Positions 24,962-37,189 are shown, counted from the stretch's first letter. The stretch is 64,000 bases of DNA from Metallyticus violacea (GCA_030762175.1 CM060838.1:23988001-24052000); one strand, 5' to 3'. Notes: a model not told the origin generated them from the sequence alone. A program made the numbers and translations.

Positions 24962-25413
24962 ATAGTAATAGTAGTAGTAGTATTAGCAGTAGTAATAGTG
25001 GTAGTAAGTAGTAGTAGTAGTAGTAATAGTAGTAGTAAGTAGTAGTAGTAGTAATAGTAGTAGTAGTAATAGTAGTAGTAATAGTAATAATAGTAGTAGT
25101 ATAGTAGTAGTAGTAGTAGTAGTAGTAATTGTAGTAGTAATTGTAGTAGTAATAGCATTAGTAGTATTAGTAGTAATAGTAGTAGTAATAATAGTAGTAG
25201 TATTAGTAGTAGTAATAGTAATAGTAGTAGTATTAGCAGTAGTAATAGTAATAGTAATAGTAGTAGTATTAGTAGTAGTAATAGTAGTAGTAGTGTGAGT
25301 AGTATTAGTAGTAGTATTAGTAGTACAAGTAGTAGAAGAAGTAGAAGTTGTAGTAGAAGTAATATTAGAAGTATTAATAGTAGAAATATAAATAGTAGTA
25401 AGTACTACTAGTA
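24537..25413 (+). repeat. Trinucleotide array (GTA)n with interspersed ATA/ATT/TGT variants
   Basis: Almost 880 bp of GTA units in strict period 3, broken by variant units (AATA, TTA, TTGTA) and a few phase slips. It ends in TAGTAAGTACTACTAGTAG, a small palindrome. The period keeps three reading frames open, which gives long false frames of poly-Val, poly-Tyr, poly-Leu and poly-Thr. These are not proteins. Confidence 0.95.
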
Positions 25414-26330
25414 GTTCACTGAACCCAGATATCATACAGTTAGATGATATGGGACAGGTAAACCTTATATAATAATCAAACATCTATATAACCTCTAAAC
25501 CATTGTTGTATATATTATATTTATCTATTATTTATTTAAACTATTACAACTATTTTGTTTTGTTTTTCATCCTGTCCTATTTTTGCTCCTTCTCTTATTC
25601 TGTTCAGGATCTTATTTCTATTAACAATGGTCATTTTTTTAAAATCCAAAACATATTTTAATGTTTAACTTTGATGCTTTTTAACTTGATTTACTCATCA
25701 AATGACATGATGATATGTTATTGTTGCTGTTTATTATTGTTCCCATCTTCCCATATTGTTATTATCTTGCTTTCATGATATCTTTTATTTTATTTTCACT
25801 CGAAGTTTTCCATTCTACTATTTCCTATAATCGTATTTTCACATTTCTTAAATTTAACAATACACGACTATGGGTATATAAAGCACCTCTTCTGATAATT
25901 TTCACACCTAGCCATTAAGGAAAAGAAAAGATTATTCAGGAGAAAAATCGTAAGGAACGTCAAGAAAATAAATCAAGCCAATTTACATAAAATAAGTTGC
26001 ACAACCTTTGGTAATTCTTCATTTAAATACGATGTACTGGAAAAATAATATGGAACGGACGTATCTAGAAAACTCACGAAAGTTCTAAGGAAAACATGAA
26101 ATAAAAGAAAAAGTTGGACGGATCCGAGGGTGTAACATCCAATGCTTAAATTGAAAATAAAAATAAAAAAGTGAATATAAAAACTTATGTTGCATCCGTT
26201 TATTTGTGAATTTAATGAGAATCTTCTGGATTAAAGAAAAGAAAACCTATGCTGTATTTATTATAGTAGAACAGCAACGTTTTTTAGAGATAGATTAAAA
26301 CATTCATATAAGCGAGAAAGTCATCTCTGG
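25414..26330. other. Intergenic sequence without recognised features
   Basis: AT-rich. Short frames only. Confidence 0.45.
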
Positions 26331-26743
26331 TTCAGCTATCTAACCTGTTTGCAAACACACTGTTGTGTAAATTCGAAACATCGCAGCTTTTTTGTGTTTG
26401 TAAATAGGGAAAGGAAAGAAGTGAACAAAAAACACATGCAAAAGGAAGCGAGAAGGAAACAAAATATGATAAAGATGTACAAAGAAAGACGTCGAGCGTC
26501 TCGTTTCGTTCCGCTTGACGATAATCTGATTTATTGTAAGCAAGATGCATAGAGCCATCTCCTGACGCTATTAGTAACCAGCCGCCACCGTGATGGTTAC
26601 CGGATATTAGCTTCAGGGAGAGAAAAGGGGAAACGAGAGGGGCTGGCGTATTGTTAAAAGAAGATCCGTAAGAACTATGCCAGCAGATTGGCGCCAGCTT
26701 CGATAAGGGGCGCCGTGACACAATATGTACATGGCATTCATAT

Positions 26744-26848
26744 GTTGTAATCAGTGGCGGCGCGGGGATTTAACCTAATAGCTGCAGGGAAACATCTGGG
26801 ATTGGATCTTGCACATTATGCTAAGTTGTAATCAGTGGCGGCGCGGGG
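26744..26848 (+). repeat. Two-unit tandem repeat, period 81 bp
   Basis: A 24-base word starting GTTGTAATCAGTGGCGGCGC is present exactly at 26744-26767 and 26825-26848. The following 30 or so bases also align loosely (AGCT.C.GG.AAA.ATCT), so the unit is about 81 bp. It is GC-rich in an AT-rich setting. Confidence 0.75.
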
Positions 26849-27217
26849 GAGTCAAACCAGCTTCGGGCAAAAATCTATACCTGCCGTACTATTCCGGTAG
26901 ACGAATAGGAGATCCTTGCGTTGTAATGTATATGCGAGTGTTGAAATCTAAACAGCAGCGTCTCGAGCAAAACAGTTTTCTACAAAGGTGATGCCTAAAA
27001 ATAATATAAATTACAAGTAAGTATAAGTAATTATGTTTTTATTAAATAATATGTTTACAAACCTGTATCCTTTAACAGTATTAGGATTTTTGAAAATAAA
27101 CGCTTTGAACATAGAATAAGCAAGACACAGTTGATTTGCAAAGAGCAAAATAAAATAACATAAATTATTTTTCCAAATCTGTTTATTAGAAAGAAAAAAG
27201 GTCGCCTAGGTGGTAGA

Positions 27218-27510
27218 TTTTTTTTGTTTATTTACGGGCGCCCTTTAACATCTCAGGTCATCAGCGTCCCATTCAATTCAGAGCGTGAAACGGCCGACAA
27301 ATTTTGCTCAGAGGCCTCTTCTTCTAGACTTGAGGTTCTTCATCGTGCCGTAAATGTACGACACGTGACCCACGGCTTTACTTCCCTTCCAAAGGAAGCC
27401 ATACTTACGGTTTTTACGCCGGAAAAAAATCCATCGATCCTGGCCGGGTTTGAACCCACGATCTTGGGTTTAGAATGCAAGTATGGTTACCACTACATCA
27501 CCAGGACCGA
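27218..27510 (-). mobile_element. Family A SINE, full length, with 15-bp target-site duplication
   Basis: A complete copy: inverse tail TTTGTTTATTTACGGGCGCC, body GAGGCCTCTTCTTCTAGACT and GCCATACTTACGG, and the head with the inverse B box GGGTTTGAACCC. The exact repeat CGCCTAGGTGGTAGA lies at 27203-27217 and 27511-27525 on both sides. Confidence 0.9.
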
Positions 27511-27525
27511 CGCCTAGGTGGTAGA

Positions 27526-28656
27526 AACATATACTTGGCGCTATTTATATTTTTTCTTACCCGAGATATTTTTAACAATTCTTTTATTGCAATTTGAAAT
27601 TACAATAAATAATGTAACACTAAAAGTGAACCGCAATCTTAAGTATATACCAATATAAAGGAAAGAGATAGCAGACAGATAGATATGACAAATTCCTAGG
27701 GCTTGTATACGGGACTAAGAAGCTACTATTTTGAATAGGACTCCATTTTCAAAAAGATTCCGTTTCCTTGCTACAAGTGAATCAAGGTTTAAACCCCCCG
27801 CTTCTTTTGAATCAAAGAGCAACACTTAGTTGCTGACCATGTAGAATATAAAATGCATTCCTCATACACTTATTTATAATTTATCGTCTTCATTTTTCAG
27901 TAATTTAATCTGCAATGATGATTATGATTTATCTCATCTTATTAACGAGAGTGACGGGCGATGATGCTGCGAGCCAAAACCTTTCTCTTCACTTGATGAA
28001 GAAAGGCCTCTTCGAAGTCGGAAGCGCATCCTGTTGACAGAAGACAGGCGATGATTAGCTTTGGCTAAAATGGTATGTAATTGAGTTAGGCGATGTAGAA
28101 AACGAGAGCTCTCTCATTACACTCAGCTCCGCTGTACATTAATATCATATCCATGTATTTGTCTAAAAACCGAATTTCTACCATGTTTAACGGAGACGGA
28201 TTGGCAATTGATTTACGTTTCAAAGCTGCAAGTACTGGACCGAAAGGGTAAAATATATTTGGCATTAAGTGATAATCGTCGTATGACGTAAAACACTTTC
28301 CAACTTGTAAACTTAATACCTATATGTATTTGCTCTTTGACTCAGGAGAAGCTGCAGATTTAAACACCTAATTTGAAATTGTTTTACTTTAATACGAAAA
28401 CCATTTTTTTGACATGGTTTCTTATTCTAAATGTTACCTACTGAATTCCTTTTACAGTTTGTAGTAGGAATTTCGAAATTTTCTGTATTTTTTGATAAAA
28501 TATTTATATTTCGTAAAGATTGGCGTATTAGTGTAACTTTTAAAGAACATGAGCACCAAAAGTAATTAAATTTTTGAGACACGTCATATAATTAGCACTT
28601 TTGAAGTTACTTGCACTAGAAAACTCCTTTGGTGTCATAAAATGCTTAAACCAAGG
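27526..28656. other. Intergenic sequence without recognised features
   Basis: AT-rich. No exon or repeat is recognised. Confidence 0.45.
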
Positions 28657-28799
28657 TTAAAGGGTATAGCTGCTTGCGTAAGAAAAAAGAATTGTGCTAT
28701 AATTGCCAAAATTATATACAGCAATAAAATTCAAATATATCAATAGACAAAATTTCAGTATAATTGCCTTAAACAGAAACCTTACATACAAAGAAACAG

Positions 28800-29135
28800 C
28801 AATTGGCCGTCTAATGTGACGTTCTGTCGGATGTACCATTTGTGAAACTTTTTCTTGCAAGCTTTGACTCGGGGGTCCTACAGTAAAGTTGAGTAGTCGT
28901 GTTTGCTTCAGTCTGAGGTTTGCCTGTGTGTCTCGAGGGGTTTCCAAACTTGCATTTTTCTTGGAAAGCATGGAAGCTCTCTTTCACGGAAGAGCAAGGC
29001 AGCGTCAATATTTGCAGCATTCCATCTTCCCCCAGCCTCCTGAATAACAGAGAGTAGAGTTGAATATAGTTGGCCATGCATTCCGTTCAAGTACTCATCT
29101 GTCACAGAGAAAAGATCGGCAGTCAACAAACCCTT
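28800..29135 (-). pseudogene. Possible decayed coding remnant, family unknown
   Basis: A minus-strand frame (from about 29135) reads GLLTADLFSVTDEYLNGMHG, then LYSTLLSVIQEAGGRW and NIDAALLFREREL. The reading appears to continue in another frame near 28970 (KKNASLETPRD, then LLNFTVGPPSQSLQEKVSQM). The amino-acid texture is protein-like and the DNA is less AT-rich than its flanks, but I recognise no family. Alternatives are a diverged transposon protein or a host exon with mistaken borders. Confidence 0.3.
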
Positions 29136-29257
29136 CCTCGGCCCACTCTTTGTATCATACGTCTAAGTGCCATTTTAAGACGACATTTTAAACCTAAATG
29201 GGTATGAAGAATTGTACAGGTCCATACACGCCATTTAGATTTAATGAAAAAGTTATT

Positions 29258-29400
29258 GCCGTAGTTTAGCGGTAGCGTTTGCGCGACGGGTTCGATTCCC
29301 AGTTGGGTTAGTTTCCTAACAGAGGTTTTTTCAAGGGTTTTACCGCGGTTCTTTAGGTGAATGCCTGAAAAAAAAAGCCCTCTGAACTCTATCAGCTAAG
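29258..29400 (+). mobile_element. tRNA-headed SINE, family D (single copy in window)
   Basis: GCCGTAGTTTAGCGGTAGCG is an A-box-like start and GGGTTCGATTCCCAG is a good B box. They are too close for a working tRNA. A short non-tRNA body with a run of A follows. It is distinct from families A, B and C. Confidence 0.5.
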
Positions 29401-29880
29401 TTATCATCTATCATTGTTTAACTAACAAAATAGAACCTCAAATCGCGATGCATGATCATTAGAAAAAAATCTTTGAAATATATGTTTATCGCTTTACTAG
29501 GTATGATAATATCAGGGTCCTCTTGTAGAGTAACCTTATACATTCTCACTATCATAAGGGGCCCCATAGGGCGTAGCTCACAATACTTATCTAGTAACAT
29601 CAAGCCCATCCCTATTCAAAATAATATAAAAACAGGAAAATAAAGGACTGAAATCACAATATTATCAAATTCACTTAAGAAATTTTAATAACGTCTATGA
29701 GTAACACTTACTTTCATGACGGACGTCGACCAAGATGGCCATATCGAAGCAGTTTGTGACATAACCCGGAAGCAGCTAATGTAAAGTGCATCCTACTCAA
29801 GTTCCAAACTCGATTCAATACTAGTACTAGTTTCCCCATATTGTCATCCTCCCCTGATGTCACATAATTTCTACTTGCTA

Positions 29881-30156
29881 TTTTTTTATTTGGTTTATTT
29901 ACGGACACTTTTTAACATCTCAGGTCATCAGCGTCCCATTCAATCCAGAGCGTGAAACCGCTGACAAATTTTACTTAGAGGCCTCTTTTTTCAGACTTGA
30001 GGTTCTTTATTGTGCCATAAAGACAATACTTCCCTTCCGAAGGAAGCCATGCTTAAGATTTTTACGCCCAAAAAATCCATCGGTCCTGGCCGGGATCGAA
30101 CCCGCGATCTTGGGTTTAGGAGGCAAGTATGGTTACAACTACACCATCAGGACCGA
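29881..30156 (-). mobile_element. Family A SINE
   Basis: It has the inverse tail GGTTTATTTACGGACACTTT, ATCTCAGGTCATCAGCGTCC, then the head with CGGGATCGAACCCGCGATCT. A stretch of about 20 bp around the 'GACCCACGGCTTT' word of other copies is missing. Confidence 0.85.
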
Positions 30157-30712
30157 GCCTTCCTGCTCTTGCGAAAGCAATAAATTCAAAATTTTCTTAA
30201 GTTCGTGGAATTTTACCGCAATAAAAGCATTGCAAGTGAAAACGAATGAAATTGCTGGACAGTAATACATCTAGTAGTGATTACTTATATTCATATGTAT
30301 TTTACTAATCAAAGACAAGTGCTAAGAAGCTTTGGCCTTCTTTATGACTTTTATATCTCTTCTTCTGATTGTGTTCTGCTTGTAAATAGCGAGGATTATA
30401 ATTTTTCTGATATTTGTTTAAATTGAAACAATATTTAGCTTTAGTACACATGTTTATAGTTTACTAAATCGTATTTAATTATTTGTAATGCTCTAATATA
30501 ATACTTTATTCATAGGGAAATGCTTGTTAACATTTATTAAAATTCATTTTAAAGGATTTCTTTCTTACAAGTATGAAGTATAAGTATAAAGTATGAAGTA
30601 TAAGGAAATTGCCAAAACCTGTATACGTTAACATTCTTCCTGTTGCTTAACTTTTTAAAAACTCTTTATAACATTTTTCATTTGTTAGCTTATTTAAAAT
30701 TCCTGTCATTTT
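30157..30712. other. Intergenic sequence
   Basis: AT-rich. It contains a small slippage repeat of AAGTATGAAGTAT at 30570-30602. Nothing else seen. Confidence 0.45.
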
Positions 30713-30724
30713 CTAAGTGCTGTC

Positions 30725-30957
30725 CGGCCAGGACCGATGGATTTTTTCGGGCGTAAAAATCCTAAGTATGGCTTCCTTCGGAAGGGAAGTAAAGCCGTGA
30801 GTCACGTGTCGTAGATTTACGGTACGATAAAGAACCTCAAACTTGAAAGAGAGGCCTCTGAGCAAAATTTGTCGGCCATTTCACGCCCTGAGTTGAATGG
30901 GACGCTGATGACCTGAGCTGTTAAAGAGCGTCCATAAATAAATCAATCAATCAATAA
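30725..30957 (+). mobile_element. Family A SINE, 5'-truncated, with 12-bp target-site duplication
   Basis: It starts inside the tRNA-like head at CGGCCAGGACCGATGG, so both pol III boxes are lost, and runs to TAAATAAATCAATCAATCAA. The exact duplication CTAAGTGCTGTC lies at 30713-30724 and 30958-30969. Confidence 0.9.
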
Positions 30958-30969
30958 CTAAGTGCTGTC

Positions 30970-32540
30970 ATACTCTACCTAAATTGTTATATTTTCCTAA
31001 AACTGTTCTCATGAACTAGTTTCATACGAATAATATACTTAATCTAAATCTCATGTTTTTAATGTTATTATATATGTTTCTTAAATTTATTTAATTGACG
31101 CCATTTTGATGATATTAAAGAAGATTTACCATATCTCTCTTTTTTCATAACGAACAAAATCGTAACTATTTATATTAACTTACACGATGTTTTAGAAAGT
31201 AAATTGCTTATTATTTATTCTTTCCAAACAGTTAGTAAACTTCCATATTACTATACAGATTTAGTATGTTAAATTGTAACAAAATTAATACACAATTTTT
31301 AATGGTATTCATGGTTTGTGCAATACATTTAAAGAACCCCAGGGCCAATGTTTGCAAGACATAAAAATATGATTTAAGAATGTGCTTAAACGTATAATAT
31401 GTGGCTAACCTCAATGGATATATGACAAACATTTTACCTTTACAGTTAACATTTACAAGTAGAGCTGAAAGCATATTTATTTGTTATAATTAGTGTTTTC
31501 TCTTCTAGTTCTTCGTTCTCTAATATCTCATGTTTGAAGTAGGCCAAGATGAACGATTAATGACATAATCGACACATAGCATGGGAAGAAAATAGACTTT
31601 ACTCACTGAGATACGTGTGCAAAATTATAAAAGATAATCTCTAATATCAAGTTTATTAATCTTGTGATTATTGGTGTAAATTTTGTTGGGGAATCAGATT
31701 TCTTTAGAGTGTTTCCTTAAACATTAAAGAAAGATTCTAGGTTATAAGTTTTAAGGCCCTTATGTTCATTGCAGACTTGTATTCATAAAAAGATAAAGTA
31801 TAATATGCACTATACGTGTAAAGTGAATTTATTAAAGAGACAAGCATACATTACTCAATTAAATGAGAAAATGCGTTCTTTATATAAAAGTTTGAATCTT
31901 AGGAAAACCGATTTCATGGCAAATTACAAACAGAAAATGTAATAAACAATGAATATCTTAAATATATTAGGGAATTCTACAAATATCTAGGATAAACAAC
32001 TTTCTTCATCATTTATACAGGGAAAGAAATTCTCTGATTAATATCAGCAGTAAGGGCGAATTTTTCAAGTCATTAATTTATTCTCATGGATAAAAGTTAT
32101 AGTATCAAAACCAAAAGAGAAACAGTGGATAGTATTCTCCCAATTCTTCTGCACGGAGCCAAAGCTTGATCTCGTAACTCAGGGGGGAGGGGGAAGAAGC
32201 TACAAATATTCCAAAGGGGGGGGGATTAGACACCCGCTAAAGATAGTCAGCAATAAAATATTGAGAGAGAAAAAAAATAGAAATTGAATATGCCACCACT
32301 ATGATGATCAGCTGTCTCAAATGGACTTGAGCAGGACACTTGAGGATTAACCCAAACGATGGATTTATCGAGTCACAGTGAGGGATTCAAGAATGGACAT
32401 AGAAGTACGGGATAGATAAAGAAGAGGACGGTCGACTTAAAGATGCGATTTGGCAGACACTGGTTTACATAAACGAAGAACAGAGAATAATGGAAGCGAA
32501 TAATAAAATACGCCCAAATCTTAGTTTGAATTTACCGAAA
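30970..32540. other. Intergenic sequence without recognised features
   Basis: AT-rich, with two G-runs near 32182-32224. No gene recognised. Confidence 0.45.
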
Positions 32541-32923
32541 GGGATAGCTGAGAAGTCAACGCTTCGGATTCCAGTTTCCTGGTTCAAATCCCTTGAGTCT
32601 CCGCTTTCCCTCTCCGTTTTCCCATTTCAAATGACGTCATTCTATAGCTCTGGTTGCAGAATAAAAAGCGTCCGCAGGGATGGCCTAGTGCTGTGCGGCG
32701 TGGCGGTGGATTGGCGTTTTAGATACTTCTTGTTCTTGTGTCTGGCTCGTTCTTCTTAGGTGCTCCTCGATCTTTTCAAGGTCAACTAGCCTCTGGGGCT
32801 TACCATCTGAGAATTGTTACTGATACCGCCCATGTTTTCTTATTCCTTCCTTCCGAAGATGCCACCCCTTGGAAGGCGTAGGTACAAAAGATACATCAGT
32901 GAAACCGAGGTGCCGAAATATCC
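32541..32923 (+). mobile_element. Family C SINE
   Basis: The B-box-like GGTTCAAATCCCTTGAG is followed by CCATTTCAAATGACGTCATT, GGCGGTGGATTGGCG and the family end GTGCCGAAATATCC. The middle is more diverged than in other copies. Confidence 0.65.
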
Positions 32924-33048
32924 TCCGGCCCTACTCTCTTACCTTTTTAAGTTTTGCTAGAGTGGCTTACAGGCATCTCGCTTTGCAAATAGGCTCTGCC
33001 TTTCCTGCTAATTGAAGTTATAGCGGAGTAAATATAGGCATGCATCAG

Positions 33049-33343
33049 TTGTTGATTTGGTTTATTTATGCACACTCTTTAACAGCTCAGGTCATCAGCG
33101 TCCCGTTCAATTCAGGGCGTGAAACGGCCGACAAATTTTGTTCAGAGGCCTCTTCTTTCAGGCTTGAGGTTCTTTTTCGTGCCGTAAATGTACGACACAG
33201 GACCCACGGCTTTACTTCCTTTCCGAAGGGATATGCTTTAAGATATTTACGCCCGAAAAAATGCAAGGATTCTGGCCGGGTTTGAACCCGCGATCTTGGG
33301 TTTAGAAGGCAAGTATGGTTACCACTACACCACCAGGACCGAC
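33049..33343 (-). mobile_element. Family A SINE, full length, with 13-bp target-site duplication
   Basis: A complete copy with an intact inverse head (CACTACACCACCAGGACCGA). The exact duplication AGGCATGCATCAG lies at 33036-33048 and 33344-33356. Confidence 0.9.
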
Positions 33344-33356
33344 AGGCATGCATCAG

Positions 33357-34448
33357 AATCAGAGGATAAATGTATTGCTTAGCGGCTAGAATTATCTTTG
33401 AAAATACGTGAGGAATATCAACTGGGGGAAATAGCTTATTTTCAATGTGTAATAAGTTACAGCGAAGAACTGAACAGGAGCATAATGTAAATAAAGTCAT
33501 TGCGTTCAATTAAATCGGAAATGGTTTAACTTATTTGAAGAGTCTAGCTTGATTTTCATGAACAAATAATAATTTAGCTTCTAAGCAGTTTAAAATTGCT
33601 TGGCATTTCTGCTATTGGCTAAGGAAACTCTTTAAATAGAACTTCTTATTCAGATAGCTTGAGGTAAATGCGGTTCAAACTTATAGCCACTCTTCACACA
33701 TCTTTCGCAACATACGATCTAACAGAAATATGGAATGATTACGAAACTAGAGCTTAATATTTGTAAGATTAATACACAAACCCTAAGCAAGCGTTACTTT
33801 GGAAGATGAAGATTTAAATGAAAAAACATAAATAAATGTTTAAAAACAGTTTGTGGCAGTGTTGAGGGTAGAGAAACTGCGATGAAGATGACGCGACTCC
33901 TTAGCAGTTGCGAAGCGACGTGGCACACACACTCGTACAGTTGTAGCTAGCAGGGGAGCCGGAAGTGTTTTCGTGCGGAAGTAACAGGTTGGTTTGGTGC
34001 TCGAATCAATTCACGGCGGCGTGAGGAGGGAAGAGAGAGGATTCCGTGCGCTACGCCGCCCCGGCACAATGCTACAGCATACTGTGCAACCCCCCACTCC
34101 CAACCTAATTCCACGCTACCAGATAACCGCTGCGTACATGTTGCGCTTACTTACCGGCAGCGACAGAGAAACAGTTAAAGTAATTCTGTCAAGTTGAACC
34201 AAAATGCAGCCCTGCCGAGGTGAAATTATTCTCAGAAAACTCGGGTTAACAACAGACTTTGTTTTCAAGTACAAGAACTACTTTTGTTGCTATGTCATTA
34301 AACATTTTGTTATGTGCGTATTTTAATAAGAATTCATAAAAATATTAACGCTAATATATGAGATAAGTTCCATAAATTAACCAAACGATGCTACAACAAA
34401 ATTTTAAGGATTGAAAATAATTTTCTGACAGAGAACAATGTATATATA
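33357..34448. other. Intergenic sequence with a GC-rich patch
   Basis: Mostly AT-rich. The part at 33880-34160 is GC- and CpG-rich (GACGCGACT, GCGAAGCGACG, CGGCGGCGTGAGG), which could mark a promoter or first exon of an unseen gene. No coding exon can be shown. Confidence 0.35.
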
Positions 34449-34721
34449 ATTTGTGTTAACGCCCATTTTTACTACTGAGGCACCACAGGCGGTGGACACT
34501 GATGACACGTGTGATGAAATTACATATTGGGAAAGGATTTATTTTTAAGGAAGGAAACGTTCCAGGCCTAAGTTTAGGGTACCTCCCCGGCATTTGCCAT
34601 TTATGAGGACTGAGGAAAACCTGGAAAAAACCTCAGTCAGGGAGAACGGTCCTGGCTGGATTCGAACCCCAGACCTCTCGCTCACGAGTCCACGCCTTAA
34701 CGACCTTGGCCACCCGTGGCG
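34449..34721 (-). mobile_element. Family B SINE, full length
   Basis: It runs from the tail GTTAACGCCCATTTTTACTA through GTTCCAGGCCTAAGTTTAGG to an intact inverse head (CGACCTTGGCCACCCGTGGC). GTATATATA flanks both sides (34440-34448 and 34722-34730) and may be a 9-bp target-site duplication, though the word is low in complexity. Confidence 0.88.
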
Positions 34722-34952
34722 GTATATATATAGACAAAGGTACGATATATATCGGATCATCCAATTATCTGATGACCGACCGAGAAGCCATCGCTCACGG
34801 CCAGCCAGGCTACATTAATCTGTCAACAAAAGAATCTGTGGTAGAAACACTAGAGTAACAGTGTAATACATTCTAATGCTCTGAAAAGGTTATATATTTA
34901 ATCATGTCACGCAAGGATATGATGGAATTTCTGCCTTCATTTTGCTCACAAT

Positions 34953-35043
34953 TTTGGCATCTTCTTATGAACTAATCTATTGCCTTCTTAATTCCCTTTG
35001 AGAAATAGAATTCATCTTTTGATGGATGTTATGCTTTAGTTTG
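34953..35043 (+). repeat. Unclassified dispersed repeat, copy 2
   Basis: Partner of 21867-21957. Shared words are TTTGAGAAATA, GATG.ATGTTAT and CTTTAGTTTG over about 90 bp. Confidence 0.6.
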
Positions 35044-35349
35044 AAAAAACCGAAAGTATCTTCCGGGCTTCCAGAATGTGTCCGGACCGCTCGTACGAGT
35101 CTTGCATCTTCACTAAGGCAGGCAGATGATCGTGATTGGGTAGGGTAGCCACTCACTGCCACCTATCTGCCTCCTATCCTTCAGCTTCCGAGTAATTAAC
35201 AGTCTACATTCGTTCGCGAAGATTTCGGAGCAACGTATTTTTGTGTATAAATGTTATAAACACGAATCAGCTCGTCTTGTTCACAAGGAATTTACTCTCA
35301 AGTTTCCTGAGCAATTTGGGCCTTCCATAACGCTATTCACGATTTTGTG

Positions 35350-36200
35350 AATAAATTTGAAACCTTAATAACCTCGCCCCTGTGTAATAACGTTTGCCTA
35401 AACAGTAACACATTGCCACGAGAGTCCTGGTAATATTCCAGCGCACATCACATTGAGGAGAAAATGTGAATATTTTCTGTTCATAGTATTGTTATGAATA
35501 CCTTAGATTAAATTAATTAACAAAGGTTAAATGAATAAATTATTTACTCTCACTTCCATACCCAGTCGCTGTTAATACTAAAAAGAACCGCAGAGACGTG
35601 ACAACGTTGTTTTCCTGAGCGAACTCATGTACTTCATTTCTCACGTGTATCAATCAATGAACGTTACATAAATAATAAGTTGTAAATCTCTGTTCCAGGA
35701 AAAAAAGGAGGTCATAATGGTTTGTCCTATACTTTACTTCACAATGATGATTACAGTTGTAAAAGCGTTCATGTGTAAACACTTCTTTTGGCTGATGTAG
35801 GCCAATACATTTTTCAAAAATGTGCATGAAATAGCGCGAATTAGAACAATAGGCAAAACACGCAATAGCAGATATCTATTGTCTTCTGAATCATATTCCA
35901 TAGATGAAATATCAAATGCTACTTGAAATTAATGTTTGAAATTTCGGTACCTGTGTAGGATTCATACAATTTCCCGAAATAGTGAAGCGTCAGCATTCAA
36001 CTGGTTAAGAACCACGGAGGGCGTTTTGAATAGAAACACTCGATTTCCCAATTTAAGTTCGGGATTATAAACCAGAGTTCCTATATAAATTGTTATATTT
36101 CTCGTATATATTTTGTATTGTTTAAGAAGATACATCCAAGTTGGATATATTAAAGTTTACATTTTTAAGAAGTGGATTGGTAAAGCGTATCCCCCACCAA
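35350..36200 (+). repeat. Left arm of a large inverted repeat
   Basis: It aligns in inverse orientation with 38880-39570. Shared exact words in order are CATTGCCAC, TTTACTCTCACTTCCA, GCAGAGACGTG, TTTTCCTGAGCGAACTC, GTAAAAGCGTTCAT, TGTAAACACTTC, CCAATACATTTTTCAAAAAT, ATTCCATAGAT and TTTTGTATTGTTTAAG. It holds about 190 bp (roughly 35910-36105) with no partner in the other arm. No coding frame runs through it. Confidence 0.75.
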
Positions 36201-37189
36201 AATACACAGGATATTAATTTTGTACTCTGATTCTGAAAGAAAATGCTTCATACTCGTTCCTCTTAGTTAAGATGAACTGCGTGAAAACGTCGATATATCA
36301 TCCTGTAATACTATAGTCGCTAGGCTGATAAATGTAACGAACATGTCCACAATGGTGGAACACGTAGTTAAATGATAGATAATCGTTACGCACAAAGCGT
36401 TACTAAAGTATTTCAGTTACTTTTTGGGAGAGGGAGGACACCGCGTAATATATTTTTCAAAATGCTGCCGAAAATATTGTTAGTATCAGCTAATTTTATC
36501 GCAGAGTGTCGTGTCGCTAGTGTAGTTGTTAACAAGATTACTAAGGTGATTGCAAGAAGCGGGACTAGCGATAGGGTCCAATGCATGTTATAATCGGGTA
36601 TACAGAGCGTGTAACCGAAATAATATTAGGGAAATAAGATTAAATTCGTAAGTCATTAGAACCAAACAATTATAATGCATTAGAAATTATAAAGATATAT
36701 ATTTTTTTCGTCCACTGAATAATCTAATGAAGTATTTGCTTTAATGAACTAATGTTTCTGCAGGAAATACACAGAGTCGAAAATTAGTGAGTTTACTACC
36801 GGTAAAGTAGGCTGAAAGTATGAACTACATCTGCAAAATATCATTAGTTGAAGAAGAACACTTTAGTGGTACTGCATTTAGTTATATAATAGTTCATAGG
36901 TAGCAAGAGATAGGAGTTCTAAAAATTGAATATCATCACTACAGGTATATTGCATTGCATTGGGAAACTTGTGCGCACCCCTGTATAAATTATTGACATG
37001 TTCGTACATATAGAGACATTATAGAATTAAAAAAAACTTTAACATATCATTTGTTACAGCCACAATGACTGTTCTATCAGGTTGTAACAATTATTTTCGC
37101 GATATTTACTTGTGATCTTTGTAATTTTTGTAATATTTATCCTTTATAAAATCTTCCCTTAGAAGTACCCTATAAAATGACTTATCAAT
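36201..37189. other. Sequence between repeat blocks, no recognised features
   Basis: AT-rich; no exon, SINE or transposase piece recognised. Confidence 0.4.

Noticed and set aside
24484..25483. Long open frames of poly-Val, poly-Tyr, poly-Leu and Thr/Asn repeats on both strands
   Set aside because: They are a by-product of a period-3 microsatellite that lacks stop codons in several frames.
29452..29643. A 63-codon frame with a faint likeness to the end of mitochondrial ND4 (LYILTIIRG, SSNIKPI)
   Set aside because: The likeness is short and fits vertebrate-type ND4 better than insect ND4; no neighbouring mitochondrial sequence is seen. A search against insect mitochondrial genomes would settle it.
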